Of a DNA stretch of 37,168 bases, positions 24,386 through 32,571 are shown piece after piece. Both the position numbers and the translations under genes were made by a program. The stretch's first letter is position 1, and each line of letters begins with the position of its first letter. The notes under the pieces are model-generated. The model worked only from the letters and a program-made list of their open reading frames with translations. It was not told the DNA's origin and made no database searches. The stretch lies in NCBI RefSeq assembly GCF_001458195.1, contig NZ_CYPU01000016.1, forward strand, positions 1 through 37,168. Direction: 5' to 3'. This DNA comes from Ruegeria atlantica. Lineage in GTDB: Bacteria; Pseudomonadota; Alphaproteobacteria; Rhodobacterales; Rhodobacteraceae.

Positions 24386-24775
24386 ATGCAGAAAATTGAT
24401 ATCCCGGCAACAAACCGCACCCCGGCCGTGGCGTTCGATTTTGACGTTGGCCACCTCAAACTGATTGGGGAATCCTACCCTGAGGATGTTACGACATTTT
24501 ACAACCCGTTGTTTGATGCTTTAAAAAGTTGGTTGTCGGATGGTTCAATATCCAAATGTCGTTTTGACTTTGAACTCATCTATTTCAATTCGTCCAGCGC
24601 CAAGGCCATCATGTTGATCATGGAGCTTTTGGATTCCGCGGCTGAGGCGGGGAAAAGTGTTGACGTCTACTGGTTTCACGACCCCGAAGACGAAACCATG
24701 GAAGAACTTGGGGAGGAGTTTGGGGAAGACCTGAAACATGCCAAGTTCACACTGGAAAAGTTGTTGGATCGATGA
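24386..24775 (+). CDS. siaC: SiaC-like regulatory phosphoprotein (DUF1987)
   Basis: 129 residues, the switch protein. In Pseudomonas, unphosphorylated SiaC binds and activates the cyclase SiaD, and SiaB/SiaA add and remove the phosphate on a Thr in the YxNTSS loop. Here the block is FELIYFNSSSAKAIMLIMELLDSA: the family fold is kept, but the phospho-site is Ser69, with Ser70 and Ser71 after it, rather than Thr. The C-terminal acidic helix (DPEDETMEELGEEFGEDL) is also family-like. GAGAGGGT lies before the ATG at 24386. The stop overlaps the next start by 4 bp (ATGA), so SiaC and the cyclase are translationally coupled, as expected for direct partners. Confidence 0.88.
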   Translation: MQKIDIPATNRTPAVAFDFDVGHLKLIGESYPEDVTTFYNPLFDALKSWLSDGSISKCRFDFELIYFNSSSAKAIMLIMELLDSAAEAGKSVDVYWFHDPEDETMEELGEEFGEDLKHAKFTLEKLLDR

Positions 24776-25830
24776 CTATCGACGATCTCTTTGTTCGCGA
24801 GAATGAGGCTTTGGAAGTCGCGGAAGCAGCTTTAAACAGTGGACAATTTCCGAATGATGAAACACGCAAATCAATTGAAAACCTTGTCGGAGAATACAGA
24901 AAGCTGCTCAGAACCACACGGCGCATGATGCGATTAAGTGATCGTAACGAGCGGGAACTGAATGCATTAGCCGAAAAACAGCGCATCGCCGCCGAAGAAG
25001 TTACCCAAAAAAACCAAGAGCTTGAGGCATTGTCAGGAAAGCTTGCCAAATACTTATCGCCTCAAGTCTACAACTCGATCTTTTCCGGTCGCCAAGAAGT
25101 TAAACTCGCGAGTAAGCGAAAAAAGCTGACAGTGTTTTTCTCGGACGTCGCCGGCTTCACAGAGCTTACGGATCAGATGGAGTCGGAAGATTTAACAGAA
25201 CTCCTGAACAGCTACCTGACCGAAATGGCGGAAGTCGCTCTGAACCACGGTGCGACGATAGATAAGTTTATCGGCGACGCAATCCTTGTCTTCTTTGGAG
25301 ATCCGGAGACTAAAGGGGTGCGGGAAGATGCTATGGCATGCGTGAGAATGGCAATTGCAATGCGAGACAAGTTGACAGAGTTGCGGGCAAAATGGAGCCG
25401 TCAAGGAATAAGGCAACATTTACAATGCCGTATAGGTATCAATACAGGCTTTTGTACGGTTGGGAATTTTGGAAGTGACGACCGAATGGATTACACCATT
25501 ATCGGCGGCGCTGTGAACGTAGCATCAAGGTTGGAGCATCAGGCCGAGGAAGGAGAGATTTACATCTCGTACGAAACCTGGGCGCACGTGAACCACGAAA
25601 TAGAGACCGAAGAAGTCGGTGCTATCCAAGTCAAAGGCGTGGCTCAACCTGTCATGACATACCGCGTCTTGGGTCAAAAGAAATCGAGACCGCGCGCAGA
25701 AAAAGTTGTATATGAAAACCCGAATTTTCAAATGGTGTTGGACCCGAGCTCGATGACATCAGAAGAACGCGCTGCAAGCTTAGAGATACTTAAGACGGCG
25801 CTTGCATCACTCCGCAAAAACGATCACTGA
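24772..25830 (+). CDS. Class III nucleotide cyclase in the SiaD position
   Basis: 352 residues, soluble. Residues 1-90 are helical and include EYRKLLRTTRRMMRLSDRNERELN, which resembles the SiaC-responsive N-terminus of SiaD-type cyclases (LSDR motif). A coiled-coil (EVTQKNQELEALSGKLAKYLSPQV) leads to a class III catalytic domain about 112-300: Asp125 in FFSDVAGFT, Lys165 and Asp169 in DKFIGDA, Thr242 in YTIIGGAVN, Asn249, Arg253. Lys/Thr indicates a class IIIb adenylate cyclase; residues 300-352 are an unassigned tail. There is no GGDEF domain, so the module should make cAMP (or cGMP), not c-di-GMP. Overlaps siaC by 4 bp. Confidence 0.88.
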   Translation: MTIDDLFVRENEALEVAEAALNSGQFPNDETRKSIENLVGEYRKLLRTTRRMMRLSDRNERELNALAEKQRIAAEEVTQKNQELEALSGKLAKYLSPQVYNSIFSGRQEVKLASKRKKLTVFFSDVAGFTELTDQMESEDLTELLNSYLTEMAEVALNHGATIDKFIGDAILVFFGDPETKGVREDAMACVRMAIAMRDKLTELRAKWSRQGIRQHLQCRIGINTGFCTVGNFGSDDRMDYTIIGGAVNVASRLEHQAEEGEIYISYETWAHVNHEIETEEVGAIQVKGVAQPVMTYRVLGQKKSRPRAEKVVYENPNFQMVLDPSSMTSEERAASLEILKTALASLRKNDH

Positions 25831-26259
25831 GGTCTCGCAGCCAGTGTTTGAACGTGTCTCGGCAAATTCCCACGAATACTCAAGAGTTGTTCCATGCTGT
25901 GGACAAGGTCGGTTTTGTTCATAGATCTGAATTAGATGTAACCTGCCTCAAAGGTAGCTTCGCCCGCGGACTGTGAGCTCACCCAACCCAAAACATTGCT
26001 CTTGCAGCGGACGGCTGCAATTCGATCTGCGACCGCAGAATAAAGACCTACCCTTGGATGTCAGAAGAGAGCTGTTCGCCAAACTTTGCAAAGCCCGCTT
26101 TCTGCGCATCGCAGACCTTAACGAGAATCCAAGCAAAAAGGCCGCATGGAACCCAAGGTTCCTTAGGGAGGCCCTTTGCGGGGTTGACCGCTGCAAAGGG
26201 CCATAACCGCAACGGCTACGTCAAAAACTGATTGAATTCATCGCTAAGGCACACAATCG
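25831..26259. other. Gene-free gap with hairpins
   Basis: No credible gene; a 77-residue open frame from 25973 has no family character. A perfect 10-bp inverted repeat GGCCCTTTGC / GCAAAGGGCC lies at 26170-26202, and GGAACC-AA-GGTTCC just before it. Neither is followed by a T-run. They may be a folded 3' region or a palindromic repeat. Confidence 0.45.
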
Positions 26260-26263
26260 CGCA

Positions 26264-26458
26264 GCGCAAAACTATGGGCAAACTACGCAAACTTATGGGG
26301 TGCGCGAAGTGTTATGCGCAAACCTACAAAATCTGTAGGGACGCGCATAACGCTGCATTCTTATCATTGATTTTATTCAGAAAATCTGGGTGTCTTCGCC
26401 CAGAATTTTGTACAGCATTTGCGCATAGGTTTGCATTTTTTGCCCATAAGATTGCACG
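26264..26458 (+). repeat. ~190-bp multi-site repeat element, copy 3
   Basis: Copy closest to 6857-7050. The left arm has TATG cores at 26273, 26294 and 26313 (spacing 21, 19, as in copy 1). Central stem CCTACA / TGTAGG at 26323-26339. Forward units start at 26398, 26421 and 26442 (spacing 23, 21, as in the other two). The three units are partly decayed (GCCCAGAATTTTGTAC first). The following sequence, 26459-26700, contains no gene and matches copy 2 in patches (ACGCGnTCAATT; TTCAACCC). Confidence 0.75.
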
Positions 26459-26700
26459 GTTCACTATACGCGCTCAATTGTCGATTGTCGTACAGTGGCT
26501 TGATCAACTTGAACGCACCATAACTCAGCCAAAAGTGCGTTATTCTTGGAACAATTCAACCCAAAACCGAACAAAACAACTCAATTGCGAGGCTATGGTA
26601 GATTCCTTTCAATTTAGCTCGGCTCGGTAAGTTTAGATAAAAACTATTTAACATCGGCAATTCGACGCATGGGATCAGACGGCAGCAAGCTGTTTAAATT

Positions 26701-27060
26701 CTAGGGATGCGTCTCATTAAGACTGCATCGGGTGATTAGCCATCGACCATCTGGTTGTCGCTCAAGCACATTTAGCGAAACGCCTTCACCTGTCGTGCCT
26801 TCGCTAAATTCTGCAAGACACCAGCCGAGTTCGCCGTCTCGACCTGCACTAGAGACAGTGATTTTTTTGTCTTCTCCACCTTCCGCGACCCACTCTGCAT
26901 GTGTGTCTTCAATAGCTTGCCTTCCAATGGAAGGTGGGCCGAAAGGAGAGTACATCTCTGCTTGCGCTGCAAACACTGAAGCGCATCCATTGGCGTCCCC
27001 TTGTTGGTAGCAGGCGACATAGTGGTCGAATACCTCCTGGCACTGTTGTTTGAAGGACAT
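26701..27060 (-). CDS. NTF2-like (SnoaL/DUF4440-type) protein
   Basis: 119-residue cytosolic protein of the nuclear transport factor 2 fold: FDHYVACYQQGDANGCASVFAAQAEMYSPFGPPSIGRQAIEDTHAEWV is the classic helix plus pocket-forming segment, ending with SLNVLERQPDGRWLITRCSLN, the last two strands. Such proteins act as small enzymes or as binding proteins; substrate unknown. The ATG at 27060 has AGGAGT upstream (CTCC on the plus strand). It is a single gene, downstream of repeat copy 3. Confidence 0.85.
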   Translation of the reverse strand: MSFKQQCQEVFDHYVACYQQGDANGCASVFAAQAEMYSPFGPPSIGRQAIEDTHAEWVAEGGEDKKITVSSAGRDGELGWCLAEFSEGTTGEGVSLNVLERQPDGRWLITRCSLNETHP

Positions 27061-27131
27061 ACAAACACTCCTAATTTCGCTGTCCTAGCATCAGGTTCTG
27101 CAGTTCTACTGTCAAATCAACCTCGATCAGA

Positions 27132-27497
27132 TTGTTTGCGTCGCTTCTACCTTGGGCGGAGCAGCTTACGCTTGCAATTGGGAAAGTGAAGAGGTTGATC
27201 GACGAGCAGCCCGACCTGTTTGGTGATGAACACCCGTCCATCGTTCAGATCAAACAGAAATGGGGAGGCTTGCGCGTCTATGAGGGTCCGGGCTGCAACC
27301 AGGCTACGAGTGAAGAGATTCAATGGCGTGTCGATCAGATTGAGCAAACCTGTGTAGGTTGTTCTAATTCTGCCCAACGCCAGAACGTCCTTGGGTTTGT
27401 GACGACGCTTTGCAGCTGTTGCTGTCTAGGCGTTTTCAAAGTCAGACCGACAAGCGTAATGGTTTGGAACGCTATCGATCATTGCTTCATAATTTGA
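27132..27497 (+). CDS. Small protein with an IKxKWGGLR motif and Cys pairs
   Basis: 121 residues. The block PSIVQIKQKWGGLRVYEGPG followed by IEQTCVGCSNSAQ and TLCSCCC matches a family of small uncharacterised proteins recognised by IKEKFGGLRFY, then CEVCG and a later TLC; the Cys pairs suggest a bound metal. Function is unknown. The start is uncertain: it would be TTG at 27132 with no obvious ribosome binding site, and homologues I recall are longer at the N-terminus, so the gene may be truncated. Residues after TLCSCCC look unlike the family, so the end may be altered too. Confidence 0.4.
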   Translation: MFASLLPWAEQLTLAIGKVKRLIDEQPDLFGDEHPSIVQIKQKWGGLRVYEGPGCNQATSEEIQWRVDQIEQTCVGCSNSAQRQNVLGFVTTLCSCCCLGVFKVRPTSVMVWNAIDHCFII

Positions 27498-27563
27498 TGC
27501 TTCCAAAGCAATTGTGGCTTGTGCATTGTTAGTAAGAGCTCTGTGAAATTGAAGGGACATCGC

Positions 27564-27923
27564 GTGAAGATCTATTCCGTATTCGTTTGGTTACTTGCTC
27601 TTAGCTTGACATTTGGAGGCGTTGATTTGGTATCCGCCAAAGAGAAAGGCGGAAACTCAAAAGACAAAAAAGTTCAGCTGGACGGCAAACCAGGCAAGGG
27701 CCAGAAAGCTGTGCCACCAGGACAAATAAAGAGATATACAAGGGGCGCCAAGCTTCCCAGCGACTTGGACTACACGGACATTGGAGACCTTGTTGACTGG
27801 AAATTAAAACCTCCGGGAAAAGGCAATCGTTACATACGCGTCAACGATGAGATTTTGGAAGTTACTGATGACCTTTCAACGGTCGTCGACGCAGTTGGCA
27901 TCGTTGGAGACCTCGCCAAATAA
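27564..27923 (+). CDS. RcnB-like exported protein
   Basis: 119 residues with a signal peptide (MKIYSVFVWLLALSLTFGG, cleavage near VSA-K). The mature part is basic, then PPGQIKRYTRGAKLPSDLDYTDIGDLVDWKLKPPGKGNRYIRVNDEILEV, which follows the RcnB pattern (GxxLP-Y, then LxxPPxGxxWVRV and a C-terminal VxxATGxI; here VVDAVGIVGDL). RcnB is a periplasmic protein linked to nickel/cobalt homeostasis in E. coli; most alphaproteobacterial members are untested. GTG at 27564 is chosen because AAGGGA lies seven bases upstream and the signal peptide starts there; the longer frame from 27519 has neither. Confidence 0.65.
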   Translation: MKIYSVFVWLLALSLTFGGVDLVSAKEKGGNSKDKKVQLDGKPGKGQKAVPPGQIKRYTRGAKLPSDLDYTDIGDLVDWKLKPPGKGNRYIRVNDEILEVTDDLSTVVDAVGIVGDLAK

Positions 27924-28062
27924 GAGGGCCTATAAAACTTAGGTTACTTTAAGCACTAGAGCCTAACGTTAAACTTGCGGACAAGGCAGACTGTCAAAGA
28001 TCTGCCCATTGGTCCTTAATTTTGCCAGTTCTTCCGTATTTGCTTCGCCGCACATGCGCTAC

Positions 28063-28989
28063 TTAATTGGGTAAAGTGCCTCCCTCGTAAACCCATTTGA
28101 TGGCGGCGGAATCCGGGCAAATCTGGCCACCAACTTCGCGCAGGTGCCGGGAAATCTCCTCCGTCATTCCATCCATTCTTGCCTCGCCAACGGCGCCCTT
28201 GCGGATCATGGCTCCGGAATTAAGGATCGGGATCTCTGAGACCGTACGCCCTTCAAACTTTCCCTCATTCGCTTTCATCCATGGGAAGGATGTAAACTCC
28301 AGTACATTAGCCCATTGTTCTTCGGTCAGCTCTTCACCGATGAATTCGGCAATCTTTCGGATTGATCCTTGGTGATCACTCTTCATGTCAGAGAAGTGCA
28401 GGAACAAAACGTTTGGTTCATTCCGAAGCGGCCACCACGCGGCGAGAAAGCCAAAGATTGCGCCTTGCATACCGTTGGCGTCAATCACATCAGAATAGAA
28501 GGATGGAAAGTCGGGTCGACAAAGGGCTTCTCTTGGCACGCCCCAGAGTTCATACCATGCGTCCGAGTGCTTGTTCAGGAATGGCCTGAATGAAACGAGG
28601 GCCTCCTCCGGATTTCGCATGATTACGACATATTTGACGTCGGTGCCCGACCCGACGCTCTGAAACGGCACCGCAGGTGGCGGCGAATGCGTCTTGAAAG
28701 CGCGGCGCGTGTTGGTTGGCATGGCTGTTACCCGTTCAACTACGACTTCCTGGGGCTGCCCGGGGAAGGCCAAAAATTCAATCCAAGGCACTTCTTCGTA
28801 TACGTCTCGAAAATCATCAGCCCCGCCCGTTAATAACTGATGAACGATGTTCATTGTCCAGGTTGTCCCGCTTTTAATTGGAACAGAAATCACTACATCT
28901 CCGTCCCTCCAAGCGATCTTTTGTTGAATTTCCGGAACTATCCATGGTGGCCCTGAAGGTGGGGCGCCGTCTTCTGGGACGTCGTTCAT
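28063..28989 (-). CDS. PAPS-dependent sulfotransferase
   Basis: 308-residue cytosolic sulfotransferase (Sulfotransfer_1), transferring sulfate from PAPS to an alcohol or phenol. The 5'-phosphosulfate loop is PIKSGTTWTMNIVHQLL; the 3'-phosphate-binding segment is YVVIMRNPEEALVSFRPF; the C-terminal IRKGAVGEARMDGM stands for the RKGxxGDWK motif with the Trp position altered. FKTHSPPPAVPF supplies the catalytic His region. GAGAGG lies before the ATG at 28989; a longer frame to 29151 adds sequence unlike the family. The acceptor is unknown and no PAPS synthesis gene is nearby. Confidence 0.88.
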   Translation of the reverse strand: MNDVPEDGAPPSGPPWIVPEIQQKIAWRDGDVVISVPIKSGTTWTMNIVHQLLTGGADDFRDVYEEVPWIEFLAFPGQPQEVVVERVTAMPTNTRRAFKTHSPPPAVPFQSVGSGTDVKYVVIMRNPEEALVSFRPFLNKHSDAWYELWGVPREALCRPDFPSFYSDVIDANGMQGAIFGFLAAWWPLRNEPNVLFLHFSDMKSDHQGSIRKIAEFIGEELTEEQWANVLEFTSFPWMKANEGKFEGRTVSEIPILNSGAMIRKGAVGEARMDGMTEEISRHLREVGGQICPDSAAIKWVYEGGTLPN

Positions 28990-29376
28990 TTTGATTGACC
29001 TCTCATTGGCCTCCCTTCGGTCGAGAGGACTAAACCACCAACTTACCCTGCAAAAGCGGACTTTTCCAAATCCCGTGCACCGAGACCACTCAGATCCATG
29101 CGTGATGGCCCAAACAAGACGGGGGGACGAACAGCTTTTTATTCGTGTCAACCAGCTTTAAAAATGAAAGTACCGGAGCGGGCTCGAGGCAGACGTTCAC
29201 GAATTTGTCGCGATTGACCGCTTGGCGGGCAAGGCTGCCGTTTGCTGCGGCGCAGAGCTCCGGAACCAAATGAAGTATTGCTCAGTAGGCGGAGTGGACG
29301 AACAGAACTATCTTTCGCTGTCTCGTCTAAAAGCGCGGACCCTCATTGTCTATCTCACGGCAAAAGCCTTCTTCTA
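28990..29376. other. Gene-free gap
   Basis: About 390 bp in which I see no gene. The part nearest the sulfotransferase is its leader region. Around 29220-29300 short G+C-rich words (GCCGTTTGCTGCGGCG) recall the intergenic palindromic repeat seen elsewhere in the window, but are too short to be sure. Confidence 0.4.
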
Positions 29377-29580
29377 CTACAGGATCGATATATAGCTAGC
29401 GGCGGACGCTCTACTTAGAAAAAAGGCCAGTAGAAGAAAAATCAACAAAATCGGGGCAGCAAATATAGCTTTTATTATCATAGGTTTTAGGGAGCTATTC
29501 TTGTCCGGGCCAAATGTTTCGACCTCGGCGTTGTTTAAAGGCGGGAATAGCTCCCTTTTGCTTTGCTTAACCATAGTCAA
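29377..29580 (-). CDS. Possible small single-pass membrane protein
   Basis: 67 residues: a polar N-terminus (KQSKRELFPPLNNAEVETFGPDKNSSLKP) and one strong hydrophobic helix (MIIKAIFAAPILLIFLLLAFFLS). The composition is protein-like, but there is no clear Shine-Dalgarno sequence; the ATG at 29574 is an alternative start. A 12-bp inverted repeat (29489-29500 / 29545-29556) lies inside the frame. No family recognised. Confidence 0.35.
   Translation of the reverse strand: MTMVKQSKRELFPPLNNAEVETFGPDKNSSLKPMIIKAIFAAPILLIFLLLAFFLSRASAASYISIL
29489..29556. repeat. 12-bp perfect inverted repeat
   Basis: AGGGAGCTATTC (29489-29500) and GAATAGCTCCCT (29545-29556), 44 bp apart. On the plus strand it is followed by TTTTG. 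It could be a long-loop hairpin in a transcript or a dyad site; it lies within a doubtful small membrane-protein frame. Confidence 0.55.
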
Positions 29581-29899
29581 CTCGTAAAAATAAACTATTT
29601 GCTATTTTTCAGACCTCACATTAACCGAGTGTTAACGCTCCTATTATTTCCGATTTAGTGGTTTATTTTGATCGCTGCTGGAGACAAAAACTTTAAAACT
29701 ACTGCTATTGTTAACAGTCTTATATTCCCAAGTGATTCTTTTGGAGACAAAGGCTAAGATTTTAATACTAAATTAAAAATAACAACTTCTGAAAGTCGGA
29801 GAGCTGCCACATTACGGCCCTGTTTGAGCAACATTCTTAGGGATGGCATTCGTTCGCCGCCGCTGACCCGTATTTCTCAAAACGAAAAGGATTTCTGCA
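29581..29899. other. A/T-rich leader region of the glycine-rich gene
   Basis: About 320 bp, strongly A/T-rich, with no gene. TTAACCGAGTGTTAACGCTC and GAGACAAAnnCT repeats (29681 and 29743) are visible. It probably contains the promoter for the 29900 gene. Confidence 0.4.
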
Positions 29900-31048
29900 G
29901 TGTTGAACTTCCTTAAAGTGAGCGTTTCCGCACTCGTACTGTCTGCATTTGTAGTCGCGCCAATCGTGACCGTTTTCGCCACCGATTACGCATACGCCAA
30001 AAATGGCAACGGCAAAGGTGGAGGTAACAGCGGCGGAAAAGGGGATAACGGAGGTGGCAAGGGTGGCGGAAAGGGTGGCAACAGCGGTTAAAAAGGTGCC
30101 AAAAAGGGATGGGGTTCAGACAAAACTCTCAACGGGACAAACACGAAGTCTGCGAGCAAAAGTCATAAGTTAAAGAGCGCTAGTCGTTTAGGTCGGGCTG
30201 TGAAGGAAGACTTCCAGGCTTTAGGCCGCAACCTAAAGCAAAACGGTGTCAAAGGTCTATTCAACGGGAACAAGGCTCGGACCACCACCACACGAACAAA
30301 TAAAGCGAGTGTTAAGCAATCCCCGAGACCACCAAGCAGAAAAGCAAAACTCCTTGATGATGTTACACTCGCCCCGCACAACCTTGGCAAACTGAATGGT
30401 GCCATTAACTCCAGTGTAAATGCAAAACTCGCGCATATCGCGAACGGACAGTATGCGAAAGGTACAGGGCCGGTAAGCCTAGCCGCTGGCCTTGCCGTAG
30501 CCGACGCAAATTTCAGTCATGTCATGGGTGAAGACTACGACTTGAGCTCTGAAGAAGTGAAGGAAGTTGCTGCGGCGTATGATTATTTGGACACGGCTCC
30601 AATGACGCTGGAGGAAGCTGAACAGGTTCTTGCCGATGACGCGGCCACTCCCGATGCGATTGCACCTGAAGATTTGGAAGTCGCACAAGCGGTGAAAGAT
30701 GCGCACGACGTAACAACAGATGAAGACGGAAATAAGATAGGGCAACCGACGGACGATCAGTTGGCGGCTGCGGAGGCGGTGCATGACGCGGAGGCCAATT
30801 TGTTGGGGTATTACAAAGGCGACTTTTCTGAAGACAGAATCGTCGCGGAGGAACAGCAAGACCGCGTCCTTGGCGCTGTCCGCGCCTCCAATCCCGATGA
30901 AGAATCGGTAAAAGCCACACTTGGCATTTCGGATGACGGAAGCGTTTATGCCGACGGCCAGGAGGACGATGATGTTGATGGGGAACCGGAGGAAGTAGAT
31001 CAAACCCCGGGGGGAGAGGCGGAAGACGAATTTGCAAGTAACGGCTGA
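29900..31048 (+). pseudogene. Exported glycine-rich protein interrupted by one in-frame TAA
   Basis: One frame runs from GTG at 29900 to the stop at 31046-31048, 382 codons, broken only by a TAA at 30089-30091 (codon 64). Before it: signal peptide (LKVSVSALVLSAFVVAPIV) and a Gly/Lys/Asn repeat. After it: KGAKKGWGS, a basic region, the conserved block NLGKLNGAINSSVNAKLAHIANGQYAKGTGPVSLAAGLAVAD, then a long acidic region of Glu/Asp/Ala. As I recall, roseobacter relatives carry the Gly-rich start and the LNGAINSS block in one protein, so this is one gene with a nonsense codon. AAAGGA precedes the GTG. The downstream part could only be re-initiated from GTG at 30200. Its function is unknown; surface or matrix role is a guess. 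Confidence 0.7.
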
Positions 31049-31294
31049 ACGTAAAGTTAGAGGCTCGAAAAGATAAACGAACTGAAGCGATTGGAAGCAG
31101 CGCTGAACGAACTCACAGCCAACTGCAACAGCGGGAATGTCTCTTGCCCCATGCTCTCAAAACTGCGTACCGACTAGTGAAACTTTGGGCTCGAAGCGGT
31201 CATTCGTCGAATTGTCGTGAGAAACCGCACTGCGGACATAGTTGCCATTCACCCTCGACCAATAACTCTCTTTTCGTCGCGGTCTCGCGTCTGA

Positions 31295-32209
31295 CGTGCG
31301 CTTGACGACGCAACTCATATCAAACGATCATCGTCGAACTTTTTTGCGGCGGCCAAAGTCGCGCAACTTGGCCTGGCGTATGTCGTTGATGGGTACGATG
31401 CGTCGCTGAGTGCCGCCCGACAGAACCTCGCGAACGGGGCAGTGTTGAACAAGATGATGATGAGCGGTGGCGTTTTCTCGTCGAAGGACGGCTTGCATAC
31501 GATACAGGGCACCGACGAAGAAGTGACAGCCGTCGTCCGTGCTTCGAATGACTGGGGCACTTACGCGACGGCGCATGTGAACAACCCACCCGATATTCAA
31601 CGCGGTTTGCGCCTCGGCCTGGGAGAGATCATGCATGGGCAGTTTCTCGATGAGGAGACAGCCGCAATGATGGTCGAAGCAGGCGTGTTCTATAATCCGC
31701 AGCTCTCGGTTTCTTCTCTCGAAGCAATCGAGCGCACGTTTGGACCTGAGCCGTCAGTGAACAAAGCCAAGTCATTGCTTGTTGCTCAGGGTATGGCACG
31801 GATTCCAGATATTCTTCTGAAGTTTCCGAAGCTTTTGGAAAAGACCACCTTTGGCGTGGATACCGTCACGGTTACGCCAGCGAACGCGATCCGCAACCGC
31901 GATCACGAGATCTGGTTTTGGGCCGACAAATTTGGCAATTTGCAGACACTGAAATCTATGACCTCCATCGGCGGCGATCTCGCCGCTCTCACGGGTGGCC
32001 AAAACCCTTATCCTGCCGGTTCCCTCGGTGTCATCGAGGAAGGCGCATATGCCGACATCTTGTTGATCGATGGCAACCCGCTGGAAGACATCACTTTGAT
32101 TGGTGGCAGCAAAGAACTGTTCGATGCACCAGACCGTAAACCCGGCGAGATCCCCGCTATGGATCTGATCATGAAAGACGGTGTGATATACAAGAACACG
32201 CTGGACTAA
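31295..32209 (+). pseudogene. Amidohydrolase lacking its N-terminal part
   Basis: From a stop at 31292-31294 the frame is open to 32209 and reads as the C-terminal two thirds of an amidohydrolase: KVAQLGLAYVVDGYDASLSAARQNLANGA, IKIM-like MMMSGGVFSS, ATAHVNNPPDIQRGLRLGLGEIMHGQFLD (metal-site His region) and SLGVIEEGAYADILLIDGNPLED near the end. The first strand with the metal-binding HxH and any signal peptide are missing, about 180 residues short of the family. An internal GTG at 31442 is not a real start. The lost 5' end coincides with an intergenic repeat-like segment at about 31190-31290. Confidence 0.7.
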
Positions 32210-32571
32210 TGAGTAAGGTGCTGGGCTAGCCGCCCGGCATCTGTATTGGCACAGAGCAGCAGCCGCGTCTTTTAGTTCGTGATGATGCGGCTGCTTTGGG
32301 AACCAACCAGCCATTCGCAGCAAGATTCTCGAATGTCCGGTCAGGGCCCGATCTACCAGTTGGGGCTTTTGTGTCGAAAGTCGGAATTGTCCGCATCTTA
32401 GTGTTTGCAAAGTTCAGCAATGAAAGTCCGCTTCGGGCTGGGTGCCGTCATTTGTCGCGTTTGTAATCACCGTTGCTTAGTGAAAATACGCGTGATCGCC
32501 CTTGAACTGGCGTCAACACGACGACCATGCTTTATGATAGTTCAGGCACATTGATGAGGTAAACGAAAACC
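32210..32571. other. Gap with degenerate palindromic repeat
   Basis: No gene in about 360 bp. Short elements such as GCTGCTTTGGGAACC (32288), TCGAATGTCCGG (32330) and AAAGTCCGCTTCGGGCTGGG (32422) look like eroded members of the palindromic repeat described at 32805. The last 40 bp carry the leader of the 32572 gene. Confidence 0.4.

Noticed and set aside
25973..26206. 77-codon plus-strand open frame after the cyclase
   Set aside because: Its end is made of the hairpin sequence, and there is no family resemblance or ribosome binding site.
6857..26458. The three repeat elements considered as a CRISPR-like or plasmid iteron array
   Set aside because: The copies are 9-11 kb apart, contain internal inverted arms and a palindrome, and no cas or replication genes are present.
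30479..31037. Two minus-strand open frames antisense to the acidic region of the glycine-rich gene
   Set aside because: The plus-strand frame carries the conserved block and family-like composition; the antisense frames are Pro/Arg/His-rich or unstructured shadows.
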